The notes below the pieces were generated by a model. The model worked only from the letters and a program-made list of their open reading frames with translations, did no database searches and was not told where the DNA came from. Made by a program: the position numbers and the translations under genes. Positions 23,401 to 36,219 of a stretch of DNA of 64,000 nucleotides are shown here, one piece after another. The stretch covers positions 1,829,815 to 1,893,814 of the forward strand of contig NC_030853.1 in the NCBI RefSeq assembly GCF_000208745.1, read 5' to 3'. The DNA comes from Theobroma cacao (taxonomy: Eukaryota > Streptophyta > Magnoliopsida > Malvales > Malvaceae). Position 1 is the stretch's first letter. Each line of letters starts with the position of its first letter.

Positions 23401-26149
23401 TATAAATACATAAATAATAATTTGTCAATTTCGAATCATGAATTTTATCATGTATTGTGATATTTGGATTAGTTTACTTTTGAGATTGGATTGTTTTGTT
23501 TATTGTGTCATTCGAGTTTTGAATTGTTTTAAATTAGACTAAAAAATTTATGTTCAATTAAAAAATATGTGATCAAATAAAAAAAAGTTTATTTGATCAT
23601 AACCCAATGAAAGTAGCTAGCAATTTTGCATATTAACTATGTTGTGATTTTCCTTAATTCGAACTTCAAAGTTTTGTTCATCAGCCACCAAAGATTTTTC
23701 CTGTGGTTAGATCATGAAGAGGGCGCTTTTGTCATACAACTTGTTTACCTTTTCTTTTTCCTCCATTTTGTTCAAAAGGAGTGTAGTATTAAATTCTAAG
23801 AGTATTTTTTATGTTCTTAATTGTTGAATGGGTCATCTTTATCCATTAACCCACTGACCTTAAATCCCCCAACAATCTTGGGCCAGTGTACTTTGGTGGA
23901 GATCATTCCAATTGTCTACCACAGATGAGACAATGGAGAAACTTCTTACCAGTTTTACCACCCACCTTCGACCTTTTCCAACAATCTGAAAAAAATCAAA
24001 CTCATTCCATTTTTCCTTTGGGAACAATTCATTTCCTTTCAAATTAAAACAAAACCCAAAGTTGAATACTAGGAGGGAGGGGCCATTGGCAGATCAGGTT
24101 CAACCTAAGTGGTCACCCAAAGAAAAGAATTCTTTCATTTCAAAATTTGAAAACCTTTCCAAGTCATAGCTCACAATCATTGTTTTGAGTTTAAATTGGC
24201 TTGGCACCCAAGGTTTTCTATCCCTCTCATGAGATTAATCCTCAGAACCCATCTTTTCCAACTGAAATTTTGCATGACTTAGAAGTATTTCAAGACTCCT
24301 AACTAACCCTGTTGAATTAATTTCATGTTGCTTGCAACTCAAAGTTTCTAAAAAAACTTAAAACTTGTGTGTTAATCTTCCAAACCTTAAGCAAATATGA
24401 TATTTGTCTCATTCAACATTGATATCTTTTGGGACCATGTTTTTCTCCTTTTTGGTGGCCTATCCTTTAAATTATGCTTTGATTATTTCTTTCACTTAGC
24501 AAAAGAAAACAAAAGGAATTTGCTTTCATTCATGTGGCAGTTTGTTTATTTATCTTTTCCATTTGGCAGCTCAACTGCGCCCAAAATATAATTAGAAGCA
24601 ATCAATAAAGTGCTTGAAGATTTTGATTACTGTTTTAGTTTAGATTGAATTATTATATATCAACCCAACAACTTTCTTATAAGTTTTACTTTAAAAAGGG
24701 GTGTATGTTAATTTCAAAGTTTTGATTAATTAAAGAGCAACCCCACTTACACGTATTTGGTTTTAACTTTTTCCATATAATACTGAATGATTTCTTTTTT
24801 CTTAATTAATACCCTATGAATGATTTCTATTCCGATTAAGGATTAAGTTGTTTATTTTATCCAGTAAAATTATAAAAAATATTTTCAAATATAAATAAAT
24901 AAGTCAATTTTGAATTAAAAGTATTTTTGATAATTTTTGTATCAAAATTAAAAACTTGGTTTCTATGGAAACAAAAGTTATTCACGAAATACTAATTGAA
25001 AATAAAAAAACCACGCAACGCGAATTGAAACAATTACAAAATATTATATGAAAAAAGTTGAAATCGATGGTATTTATTGTTATTCAAAATTGAGATACCA
25101 AAATCTTTAATTGAGGGAAGAAAAATCATGGAAGAAGAATTTGGTGGGAAACCCATGTAAGGAAAAAGGTGAGAAACGCAATTCTTGGGAGTAAGCTTTT
25201 GGGTGGGGGTTGTCCATTGTATTTGCATATGCATAATAAAGATGTTGTTTGATCATTGCAAATCATTAGGGGAAACTTAAAGCACACATTGTTTCCAAAA
25301 GCTAAAGCTCATGGTTTTCTTCTCATTTCTTTTACTTAATATAATTCTTTTTTTTAATTATTTTTTATTTTGAGCAGGCTCCTCTTGTCCCCTCAAGCTT
25401 CATATAGAAGCTGCCTAACCAAGCCATGGTGCAAGAGTTTCGAGATTAAGCAGATCTGCCTGCTACAATGTGTTCGTGCAAATGATACATATAGCTCAAA
25501 TCTATAGCTATAAAAGTTAACTCGTTAAAAGAAAATCTTTTTTGCGAAAAACCCTTTAATAATAAATTTAATAAATTTTAATTATTTAAATAAATTGAGA
25601 GAAATATTTTTGATTATTTGAATCAATGTATAAAAAAAATTTTCATGAATCATCTTTAAAATTTTTTGGGAGAGAGAAGGGTTGAGGGATAGGTTAAAGA
25701 GGGTGAAAAGTCTGTTTTTGAGAAATTGTCTTATCGTTTTAGAAGGTTTATGACAATTTTCTTAAATCAAGGAATTTAATTTTTGTTGATACGAAAATTT
25801 TTTACATCCATTATTGTATTTCTTTCATGTCAAATATGAGAAAATAATCCTTTTTTCTTTTTTTTTGAAAAGCATTGTCATGCTAATGCTGTCCGAACAC
25901 ATAGCTGGTACTATGATGCGAAACGGGCTTTAAGACTTTAAGATCTTCTTTGGACTTGTGTTTACGAGCCTAATTAAGTAACAAATGGTCTCATCCTTGT
26001 CCATGGACGGCCCAGATTCACAATAAAAAAGAGAGGATATTAGCCCAGTACTAACCAGGCCCAAAATGGGCCCAATATACTCCGAGATCCGACCAAGACC
26101 GTTAAATATCGCTTACGTGCTAGCAAGGCCTGGAATCCCGAAAAAGAAA
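20403..26149. other. Long gene-poor AT-rich interval
   Basis: No protein-coding gene could be supported on either strand. Most of it is AT-rich, and open frames of 60-110 codons look random in composition. The exception is the GC-richer island at about 20820-21260, listed separately. The last kilobase includes the promoter side of the protoporphyrinogen oxidase gene. Confidence 0.55.
20820..21260. other. GC-richer island of unknown nature
   Basis: About 440 bp with clearly higher GC than either flank. It has two ACGTG-core motifs (ACACGTGTCGG near 20900 and CCACGTGTTATG near 21200). An 8-bp inverted repeat (TTGTAAGA and TCTTACAA, 21262-21286) lies just beyond it. There is no long open frame and I recognise no structural RNA. 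It might be a solo LTR or other old insertion, but no duplicated target site was found. Confidence 0.4.
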
Positions 26150-29100
26150 ATGGCGGCTGCGAAAATCAAAGACAAGCAGAGTACCCTTCTCTCTCTCTCT
26201 CTCTCAAATCTAAACGATAAAAAATTCATTAAAATTGAATTCCAAATTCGAATTTCACAATAATTGAGCTCATTTTCTTTTATTTTGTTTTTGATTATTT
26301 TTTATGTGTTTCTTTCTCAGCTTCTGCCAAAAGAGTGGCTGTCGTTGGCGCTGGTGTAAGGTACTACTTCGAATTTTACATTCCCTTCATTTCTTCCGGT
26401 TCTAATTTTTTGTTTGATTGTTTTTGACAATTTGATTGGAAGGAAAATTGCTGCATCGATGAGCATAAAGTTGAAAAATTTTAATGTTACGAGCTGATTT
26501 TTGTTTTGAAATTTGGAAGTGAGCTTTTCTTTCAACTAATTTTAAACGCATTTTATATTTTCTTTGGGACAAATGGACTATAATCAAGTGGACTCGCGGC
26601 GGCTTACAAGTTGAAATCACATGGTTTGAATGTTACGATGTTTGAAGCTGAAGGAAGGGCTGGAGGGAAGTTAAGAAGTGTTTCGCAGGAGGGTTTGATA
26701 TGGGATGAAGGAGCAAATACAATGGTAATACTCTTTTATTTATTTTTTTATTTTTTTTTTAAATTTGGCTATAATTGCTTGTTTAGTTAAATAGATGGCG
26801 AATGTGGGTTGAAGTTTTAAAATGTAATGATGGTGTTGGTGTTGACACCAACTTTTAACTGATTAGTGCAGACTGAAAGTGAGATTGAAGTGAGAAGTTT
26901 GTTTGATGATCTTGGTATTCGGGATAAGCAGCAAGTTGTAAGTATAACTATAGCTATATCTTATGCATTTTTAAATGCTAATTTAGGAGTTATTAGTTGT
27001 GAGTTCATGCTTCAATACCACATTCTTTGCAAGTTTTCTGGTTACAGTTGAAAGCCTGGAAGCTACTTTTTTAAATAACTTGATTATTGGTGGCCTTTTG
27101 CAGCCGATCGCACAAAAGAAGCGGTATATTGTGAGAAATGGGGTGCCTGTATTAGTATGTTTTGCTTGTTCCATCTTTACTGCTATTTGAGTTTACATCT
27201 TATCCCAGTGAGACTCTTCACACCCTAAGATAGGTTGGTGTCTGGATCTGACTTTGTTCACAAACTCTACTTGATTTTTTCGTGCTAGATTCCCTCAAAT
27301 CCCATTGCACTAATCACAAGCAACATTCTTTCAGCAAAATCAAAGGTTTGTTTATCAGAACTATTTTGGGTGCATCCAATGGATAAAAATTTTGGGTGTC
27401 TTATTTTAATCAATTAGCATACCATATTAGTTAAGCATGCAGGCTTTTGTGATATTATTTTAAGTATTGGTCGTGTGAAACTTTCTCATAACTTGAATCA
27501 ACTAAAAGTGATATTGTAAAGCGGAGCTTACGTGGCTTCCTTTCCTCATTTTGCTTTTGTTCACATGCATTTGTTTTTGAAATAGTTATGATAGGCCTAT
27601 ATAGTTGGGGATTTGCTTTTGCAGTTTCAAATTATTTTGGAGCCTTTTTTGTGGAAGAAAAGTGACGCTTCAAAAGTATCTGATGCTTATAATCTGGAAA
27701 GGTGATAAACTCAATCCAGGTTTTCATAGTTATTAACATGCTTTTGTTCATCTGTTTCTCTTGCTTGTTGCTGCTTGATGTCTTGTTTCTTTACTGTATA
27801 TTTTCAATTTTTACGCAGTGTGGGTGGATTCTTTCAGCGACATTTTGGGCAAGAGGTATGCTTTACTTTCTAATTCATTTTTAGCCCATGCTCTATCTTC
27901 CCAATCATAATGCCAAATATAACCCTTTATTTATTTATTTTTTTAACTTGGGTTCTGCATTGACTTCTGGAAACACTGATATTTAATGGTCTTGGGAAAA
28001 GAATTGCAAAAGATTGATGCCTTTGATGTCCATTTACTTATTGGTTCTATGTTATAAGGTTGTGGATTACCTCATCGACCCATTTGTTGCTGGGACCAGT
28101 GCTGGAGATCCTGAGTCTCTTTCTGTGAGTAATGCCTCATATCTTTGGACTAATCTGTTCAAGTCTTATGGAAGGAAGTATCAACCCGACTTTCCTTCTA
28201 TATATATTAATAATTAGTGTGTCCGGCTACTTTCATGAGCTATGGCATTTAATGAGTTGTGAACTGGATCTTGTTGTTGATGGTTCATTATCGTTTTTTC
28301 GTAAATGTTGTTGATCACCTTGTCATGGTTAAAACAGATGCGCCATTCCTTTCCAGAGCTATGGGATCTTGAGAAAAGGTATTTCTTTTGTAACTTCTCT
28401 TCTATTCCTTTACATGAATTTTGCTGAATAAATTGAAAAATTTTCCTTTCAATCATTGAATTTGGCTTTGATGTCAATTTGTTTGCTTTGTCCTAGAGCC
28501 ATTAAACTGCTAACCCTAAACTTAGGAGGAATTATAGGAAATTATTATTACTTTCCCAAGGCATTGGAAGACTGATCAGACATTATTACAAATACGACCT
28601 TGATACACTTTGCTTTTTCATTCTCTCTAAATTTCTGTATTCCTAGATCACTGCTGATGAAATCATGATGGGGGGCCTATTTTTTCAGTTTTGTGGTACT
28701 TCTTTCGCAATTTTAGAGCATTCTTTACATGTACAAACACTTGGTTGTGATACTCAATTCATAATTTTTGCCTATATGATATTTGTTAGAAGTTAGAATG
28801 AGCACATTAAAATTTGGACTAGGTGTATTGGTACTTCTACCCAAGATTGCCACTAATGTGTGTTAAAGAACTATATCTGGCTGTCAATTATTATGAATTG
28901 CCATTATTAGGATGCATTATATTCTTAAAAATAGTTAAGGTTTACTGCAATTTTAGTAGTGAATGAGCTATTACAGTCCCTTGAAAACTAAATAATGTCA
29001 ATGGCATTCTTTCTTGTCAGGTTTGGCTCTATCATAGTTGGAGCAGTTAAATCTAAATTATCTGCCAAAAGGGAAAATCGTGGAGAAAGAAAAACTTCAG

Positions 29101-31891
29101 AGAAAAGGAAGCCTCTGCCCGGCCCATTTTCCTTTCAGGGCGGAATGCAGGTAAATGACTGATGGATAACTTTTTCTGCTCAAGAATTGTATTCGAAGTT
29201 CCTTGTGTGAAGATTGCTCCCTTCATCTATAAATGTAGGGATATATCTGAGTAATTGAATCTTTCTGCTGCCATAAAATTTGTTTCCTTTTTCATATATA
29301 TTTCTTCGTGTTGGATTGGATCAACTTCTGAGACACTGTTTGACACATTTGAGCTTAATTTCTTTACCTTGGATGTTGCTCTGAGTAAAGCTTATTATCT
29401 TTATGTCACTTGCAAGGATGCTGTTTTACTTGATCTATTTAGCAGATTTAGATTTCCTATTCATTATAGAATTTACATATGGCACTGTTTTTACATCTTA
29501 CAGTTCAATTCAATGTTCTTTAATAAAGATTATTAATCTTGCATGTTTCCCCCCATGGACATGTATTATTTTGGTACTGTTTTTTTGTTCTTTTACTTTA
29601 GAGAGAGCTTTATCTGAATTATCATGTAGAACCTTTTTTGACATACTTGACATAGTTTGACGGTTTGAGACATTAGGCAAGTTTACTTCTTCAAGTTGTA
29701 CTATGGATAATGCCTGGAAAAATTTTCTGTGAAATGTATTCTAGAACTTTTCTATGACAGCTGTTACACATATCATGGAATTTGAACATTGCTATTGGCA
29801 GTTGTGGAAATATTTAACAAAAATCTCCATATCATTTGTATTTGCTATGTGAAAATGACAGCAATTTAGTACTTAATTCCGGCCACTTGTTTGCTTGCCC
29901 ATTCCTTATCCTTCAGATTTTATTAGAGTTACAATTTTTATCAAAAGAAAGGTTACAGTGTCTGTTCTCTAAGCTTTACTTAAATGTGTTATTTCCTTTT
30001 CTTTTAGCATCAATAACTTGAACCTGATCTGGTCTTTTTAACTGATACTCTCATGATAATGCTGCAGACTTTTATCAATTAAATATGGTCCTTTATTTCT
30101 GGATGGCTTTTGCAGACACTTACTGATATGTTGTGCAAAGATCTTTCCAAAGATGAGCTTAAACTGAAATCAAAGGTTTTATCGTTATCTTACAGTCATG
30201 ATGGGAAGTCTACATTAGAGAATTGGTCTCTCTCTTATGCTTCTGATCGTGACAAGCGCTCACAAGGTTCATCTTTTGATGCTGTAGTAATGACGGTTAG
30301 TTGGACTCCGTTTAGTAGTCAATTAAACTGTAGTAATTTTTCTTATTTGCTGCTGCAGAAAGAACATGTTGTGCGTTGACATGCATTTATGTTATGCTTT
30401 ATGCTTATTTGTCCAAAGATATCATTGTTAACAAAAAGGTTCTTGTTTATTGCAGGCTCCCCTGTGCAACGTTAAAGAAATGAAAATTATGAAAGGAGGA
30501 AAGCTTTTTCCATTGAACTTTATCCCACAGGTATTTGCTTCTTCAATAGGAAAATCCTTACATTTAGATTGTGCCAGTTTACTTGTCAATTTCCATCGGA
30601 TAACACAAATATTGTTGATTTATGAATGAGCAAAGGTACTTTTAATATCAGTTTAAGTTTATAGTCATTTTCTCTTGCCATCTAAAATGTAGGTGAGTTA
30701 TATGCCACTATCCGTTATAATTACCACCTTTAAGAAGGAGAATGTCAAGAAGCCCCTAGAAGGATTTGGAGTTCTTGTACCTTCAAAGGAGCAACAAAAT
30801 GGCTTAAAAACTCTGGGTAATGCTTGGCTATGGTACAGTGCATTAAAATGAACTTTAATTTTTTTTTTCCTTAGTGTGTTCATTGTATGTATTCACTCTC
30901 TGCAGGTACACTTTTTTCATCTATAATGTTTCCAGATCGTGCACCTAATAATTTGTATCTCTATACTACGTTTGTTGGGGGAAGTCGAAATAAGGAGCTG
31001 GCAAAAGCCTCAACGTATTGAAAACTTCGTTGGTTTATTTCTTTACCATACTTTTCTTACTTCATTGTATGTAAATTTGTTTTGCTAATAATTTTCATTG
31101 TTAATCATTGTTTTAGAGATGAGTTGAAGCATATTGTTACTTCTGACCTTCGGCAGTTGCTGGGAGTGGAGGGAGAACCCACATTCTTGAAGTACATGAA
31201 CCATAACCTTAGCATTTTATTTTTTGTTACTGCTACTGTCTAATTGTAAAAATTTTGATAGTTATGTATGAGGTGTTTTGAATTAAAATGTGTAGCTGCA
31301 TACATGATCTGACAACTTGAAATTTCCTAATGACAGTCATTTCTACTGGAGCAAGGCATTCCCGTTATATGGCCGTAACTATGCTTCAGTCTTGAAAGCA
31401 ATTGAAAAGATGGAGACAGATCTTCCTGGATTCTTCTATGCGGGTAACTAACTGCGCTTTTACTTGGAAGTTTCTAATGTAATAACTCATTCACCTCAAT
31501 CCTTTCCCACATAAAGAGTTTGACTATGCAAACACGTTATGAAATCCCAACAAAAACCTGGAAGACGTTGACTAGAGATTTTCGTTGCTGTCAACTGAAT
31601 TCAGCGCATTTTCAACTTTCCTAACAAATGAATAAATATTGTATTCTACTGAGTGATGTAGAAGTTTAGATCTGATGTACTGATTGTTCCACAGAAGTGC
31701 TTTTGTCTGAATATAAAACGCCAAACAGGCACCATAATCAGTTTTTATAATCTTTACTTGTGTGAACTGTGTTGCTAGGTAACCACAAAGGCGGATTATC
31801 AGTTGGGAAAGCGATTGCCTCTGGGTGCAAAGCAGCTGACCTTGTAATCTCATATTTGGAATCTTCACATCAGAAGCTGCTCAAAGATTGA
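26150..31891 (+). CDS. PPOX2: Protoporphyrinogen oxidase 2
   Basis: FAD enzyme that oxidises protoporphyrinogen IX to protoporphyrin IX, the last shared step of haem and chlorophyll synthesis; this isoform is the mitochondrial or dual-targeted type. Eighteen exons: 26150-26180, 26321-26360, 26589-26724, 26872-26937, 27104-27154, 27289-27345, 27625-27701, 27819-27855, 28059-28124, 28338-28378, 29021-29150, 30116-30295, 30456-30530, 30693-30816, 30906-31014, 31117-31191, 31337-31443 and 31779-31891. They join in frame to 504 residues, close to the family length. The FAD dinucleotide motif GAGVSG is at residues 20-25 and [10 protein letters not shown] follows. Later hallmarks are [19 protein letters not shown], the SFQGGMQTL motif, [25 protein letters not shown] and the C-terminal [19 protein letters not shown]. 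There is no long N-terminal plastid transit peptide, which fits PPO2 rather than PPO1. A CT microsatellite lies in intron 1 next to the exon 1 donor. Confidence 0.97.
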
Positions 31892-32667
31892 ACGCCATCG
31901 AAGCAGGAATGATACTGTCTGTTAAGCATGAATGTAATCTTTCTGGTTTCTGCTTGAAATGGGCATCTATTCACAGAATGCTCAAACTATTTTCTAGAAC
32001 AAACATTCAGCTATTATATAGTAACAAAATAGCAAGTCAATCTATTTTGATTAATCTGCCTTCTGGTTACTTAATGTTAGTTGGTATTTGTTGTTCATAT
32101 GATTTAATGACATGATTATATAATAGTTCAGATGGTTATATCATCAAGTCATGTGACAGAGCATGAAAGTGAAGGAGGAAAAAATTCACTTCACCTATTA
32201 CATGGTCGCGTGTCATGTTACGTGGATAAAAAATGTCAATTGAGATCGAGTCTGATGGTCGTATTTTTTGTTACGGACTAAGGATTCGTGTGGATATAAT
32301 AAAAAAATTAAACATTTTTTGTTATATAAGAGAAAAATTAGAATGTTTTAGTATAAACAAAAAAGGAAAAGTGGGCCTGGGTTTATAAGTCACGAATTAA
32401 TAATGTTTAAGTCCATGGAAATAGACAACAACCATTGTACCTATTTTCTCAAGGCCCAATCAAACTATTTGCTTTCCTCAGGGCCCAAACCAGCCATCCG
32501 ACAACCAATTCTGTTTCGGGTGCTAACCGAAGACCAACGAACTTCTTAATCCAATCGAAAAGTCAAACGTTACCACCAAAGAGGAAAAAACGAAAATCGA
32601 AATCCACTTCCCACAGTTACTCTGGGATCAGGGATAGCTTCCATTGTCACCCACATCACCGTCGTCG
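31892..32667. other. Intergenic between PPO2 and the reductase gene
   Basis: This contains the PPO2 3' UTR and the promoter and leader of the next gene. No additional gene is seen. A frame at 32435-32803 overlaps the start of the reductase and is a shadow of it. Confidence 0.6.
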
Positions 32668-35351
32668 ATGCTGCTCTTTCCTCTTGTTCTGTTTCCCTTC
32701 CTTCTCCTCCTCCTTTACTTCATCGTCCGTCCCCGCCCCGTCAACATCCCTATCAAAAACCGCCACGTGTTCATTACAGGCGGGTCAAGCGGCATCGGGC
32801 TAGCCTTAGCCCACCAGGCCGCTTCCCAGGGAGCCCGTGTCTCCCTCCTAGCCCGCTCTCTTAGCAAGCTCGAAGAAGCGAAACAATCAATTCGACTTTC
32901 CTCCGGAGTTGACGTTTCGATCTTTGCTGCTGATGTTCGTGACTACGACGCCGTTCAGAAGGCGATCAACGATGCCGGGCCCATCGATGTGCTGGTGGTT
33001 AACCAGGGTGTTTTTGTGCCTCAGGAGCTGGAGAAGCAGGGATTGGAGGAGGTCAAGTTTATGATCGATGTGAATTTGATGGGAAGTTTTAATGTCATCA
33101 AAGCTGTTTTGCCGTTGATGAAGGAGAGGAAGGACCGTGGGCCGACCTCCATTGCTCTTATGTCTTCCCAAGCTGGTCAGGTCAGTAACCAAATCATTGA
33201 GTTAGTTAGATTTATAAAAAGGGCATTGCATTTGAGTTATTTTTATTAAAGAAAAAAATGTTTTGGAAAAGATATGAATGCTAAAAAGTAGTAGTAAGTA
33301 GTAATATTAACAATATTTGTTTGAATTTTTTTTAATAAAATTGTTCTTTAGTTATGAAGGATTTCTTTTGCTGCTATAATTACTCGCATTTTGTAATTTG
33401 GAATATAGGTGGGGGTTTATGGTTACACAGCTTACTCCGCGAGTAAATTTGGGCTAAGGGGATTAGCAGAAGCATTGCAGCAGGAGGTTATTGCGGATAA
33501 TATTCATGTCACTCTCATATTTCCACCAGATACTGACACTCCTGGTTTTGAGCAAGGTTTCAGACCCTTTTCTTGAATATCTTATCATATTAAAGTTTTA
33601 GCTGGATTGCTTTTTTGTAACCTATATTTACTGGTTATTGGCTTGCTGGGTTTTGTAAAGGTGTGAGATGTTATCATTCTGCGTTAGAATTAATCATTTT
33701 GAGTTATTTTGGATGTGAAGAATAAATTAGATTGGTTGACTTTGATGGTTTATTGAATACGATTGTAGCTATCAATCTAAACAGGCATAGAGAAGTTTAC
33801 TGAGACGGTAGTTATTTTTATCATCGTATTGTTAGTATTTCTTCATTGATTCCAGTCCAATCAAAAGGTTTTTTTTTTCCCCTTTGAGAAGCATAAGTTG
33901 GAAGTATATTTGAAATGGGAATTGTTGACAAATTAAAGTATGTTGGCTTCTTCTTTCCTAACTCCAATTGTGTTTCTCAATAGTAAATTGGAGTATGAGA
34001 TAACTATAGCTCTTTGTGTTGCACCTGAGCATTTGGCTCATTGGTTGGTGCATGATCTTTCTGCTTAAAGAGTAGGACTTGAATCTCCCTTCCCCCAAAG
34101 TCCAAAAGAAAAAACCTATAGCTCGTTGTGTTGCGTATCAGGCATTTGCATTTATTTACTAAAAGCTGACCTTTTGCAGAAAGTAAAGTTAGACCAGAGC
34201 TCACAACGATTCTAGCAGGCTCCTCTGGTTCAATGAAAGCTGATAAAGTTGCCAAGAAAGCTTTAGATGGCATCAAATCCGGAAGTTTCATTGTCCCTTG
34301 CAACTTTGAGGGGCAGATGCTTGCCATAGCTACTGCCGGTTTGTCCCCTCAAAGATCATTCTTGATGGCATTCTTTGAGGTGGCTTTTATTGGTATATGT
34401 CGTCTTGTAGCTTTATTTTTCCAATGGAACTGGTATGGGAGCATAGAACAGTGGCATGCAAAGAAGAAAGGTAAGCATGCAATAAAAGATTTGCCTATTT
34501 ATAACCAGATGAAAAGATACATTGCCCACCTTATTGAACTTATTTTTGTCTATTTATTTATTTTTAATTTGTTTCTCTCATGTATAGTTGAATGGTCAAG
34601 AACTTGAGTTTTATTTAATATCAAGGCATAGCATTTAGTTTTAATTAAGGTGTTTAGATTTTTCCTCTTAGGAATTGAGGCTATGAGAATATTGTGTCAG
34701 ACTGAATCAATCAAATATTGACGAAGTTAAACTTTTGGCGTTTCCAGTTCTTTCAAGAATTAGGAGTTTGCATGAACAAAGCCCCAAAGAGGTTTTTCCT
34801 CTGTTTCTTTATTAAAAACTTATGGTTGATGGCAATTTAAACTACAGCATTGTGTTTGGACAAGTTCAATAAGGTTGATAGTTTTAACTTTCAAAAAAAA
34901 AGAAAGGTCCATGGTTTTGTTTTCAAGTTAGATTCTTTGCTAAAACTTAAAATGATAGTTTTCCCCTTCTAAATCCTGATAACCAAAAAACTAAGATTGT
35001 TAGTTTTATAATATCAGCAGGGGTATCTGCTCATTGGTAGAAGGTGAAGACTATTACAAATTAGAATATGACTCATATTTCCTCTAAGCATACCATGTTT
35101 GTTTCAATAAGGAAAATGGCAATTAGGTACTAAGTGTTGAAGCTATGTCAAAAGTATCGTAGAATCGCTTTTTTTCAGACATTATATGACAGTATGAGCC
35201 TTTCTTTGGAAAAGGTGTAAGTGCTTGATTGTTTTATTGGACACAGTTTTTTGTGCATGAGTATTACTCCTTTTATTGTGTCAAAACTGTAAGGAGCAAT
35301 AATGTCATTATAAAATGTTTTCTGTTGGGTTTCTTGATTTCAGAGAAATAG
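32668..35351 (+). CDS. TSC10A: 3-ketodihydrosphingosine reductase (TSC10/KDSR)
   Basis: Short-chain dehydrogenase that uses NADPH to reduce 3-ketodihydrosphingosine to dihydrosphingosine, the second step of sphingoid base synthesis, on the ER membrane. Four exons: 32668-33180, 33409-33556, 34180-34470 and 35344-35351, giving 319 residues. An N-terminal hydrophobic anchor spans about residues 1-20. The cofactor loop TGGSSGIG is at 37-44, VNQGVF corresponds to the NAG motif, the catalytic Ser lies in SSQAGQ (166/167), and the YSASK pair is Y180 and K184. The block [11 protein letters not shown] is typical of KDSR. A C-terminal hydrophobic stretch ([17 protein letters not shown]) precedes HAKKKEK. 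The last exon is only 8 bases, supplying two codons plus TAG after a TTGATTTCAG acceptor. Without splicing, the frame from exon 3 runs on for about 46 unrelated residues. Intron 2 carries a SINE insertion. Confidence 0.93.
34023..34115 (+). mobile_element. Short tRNA-like SINE, copy B
   Basis: A 93-bp element in intron 2 of the reductase gene. It starts ACCTGAGCATTTGGCTCATT, has an A-box-like GGCTCATTGGTTGG and a B-box-like GTAGGACTTGAATCTCC, and ends in an A-rich tail. It is flanked by a 19-bp target-site duplication, CTATAGCTCTTTGTGTTGC at 34004-34022 and CTATAGCTCGTTGTGTTGC at 34116-34134, with a single mismatch. It lies in the same orientation as the host gene. Confidence 0.9.
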
Positions 35352-35925
35352 AATTCCTTGTTGCTTGATATGAGTCAGCATTGCTTCTTCTGTCATCTAT
35401 TACTTACTCCTAGGATCAATTGGATGTGGATCTTCGGCTAATAACAAGTTTCAGCATTCAGCATTCAGAAACTGAAGCTCTCCCGTACTCTGCATCTAAG
35501 TTTCAGCACATTTCAACTAATGCCATGTTGATCTAAAGATCAGATACCTCAAAATTTTTACATTCCAACGTTCAAATTAGCTATTGCTAGAAATGAAATG
35601 TAGCCAAATTTTAATACAATGAAGAGCTGCAACAATTATATGTTTGCATTGGAAAGTTATAATGTGAATTCGAACTTTTTACCAGAATCTTGAGATGTTT
35701 CCAAGAATTACAAGTTTTAATAGAGAAAACTGCCTTCTTTCTCAATAACCAAAATTTGGATATTTGCTCTTTATTTAATCCATGTCATTTGAATCACAGC
35801 AACTATGGTTATTCTTGTTGTACAAGTATGTTCCTTGGCAGAGCTGAAAGTTAAAATGGGAAAGTAAGATATGAAGTTTTGACATAAACTTGGGTTTATT
35901 GTCCCTCACAGATCTATCTATCTTA
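35352..35925. other. 3' flank of the reductase gene, up to the retrotransposon
   Basis: This probably includes the 3' UTR of the reductase gene. No other coding or RNA feature seen. The copia element begins 580 bases after the reductase stop codon. Confidence 0.55.
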
Positions 35926-35930
35926 GATTT

Positions 35931-36219
35931 TGTTAAAGAATCTGGAGAAGTCAAAGGAGTTGAAGTGCCCAGCTGCAGAAATAAGAATCTGGAAAAATTT
36001 TATTCACTCACATGCTCTGTACAAATGACCAACAACCCCTATTTATAGTTGGTTACAAGTATTACAGAGAAAACTAATTCCTTAACGAACAGAGTAAAAA
36101 TTAGCAACTCCTAATAACTGCAGTAACAACTAATAAATTACTGTACAAAGTTAAAACTAAAGCACGTGTCTTTAACTTGAAAACTTATTCTGCTCACGTG
36201 CCTATCTTCTCCTTTAACA
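35931..36219 (-). repeat. 3' LTR of the copia element
   Basis: 289 bp. As written on the plus strand it begins TGTTAAAG and ends CTTTAACA, an 8-bp terminal inverted repeat of the canonical TG...CA type. The last codons of the pol frame and its stop lie in the first bases of this LTR (read on the minus strand). Confidence 0.96.
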
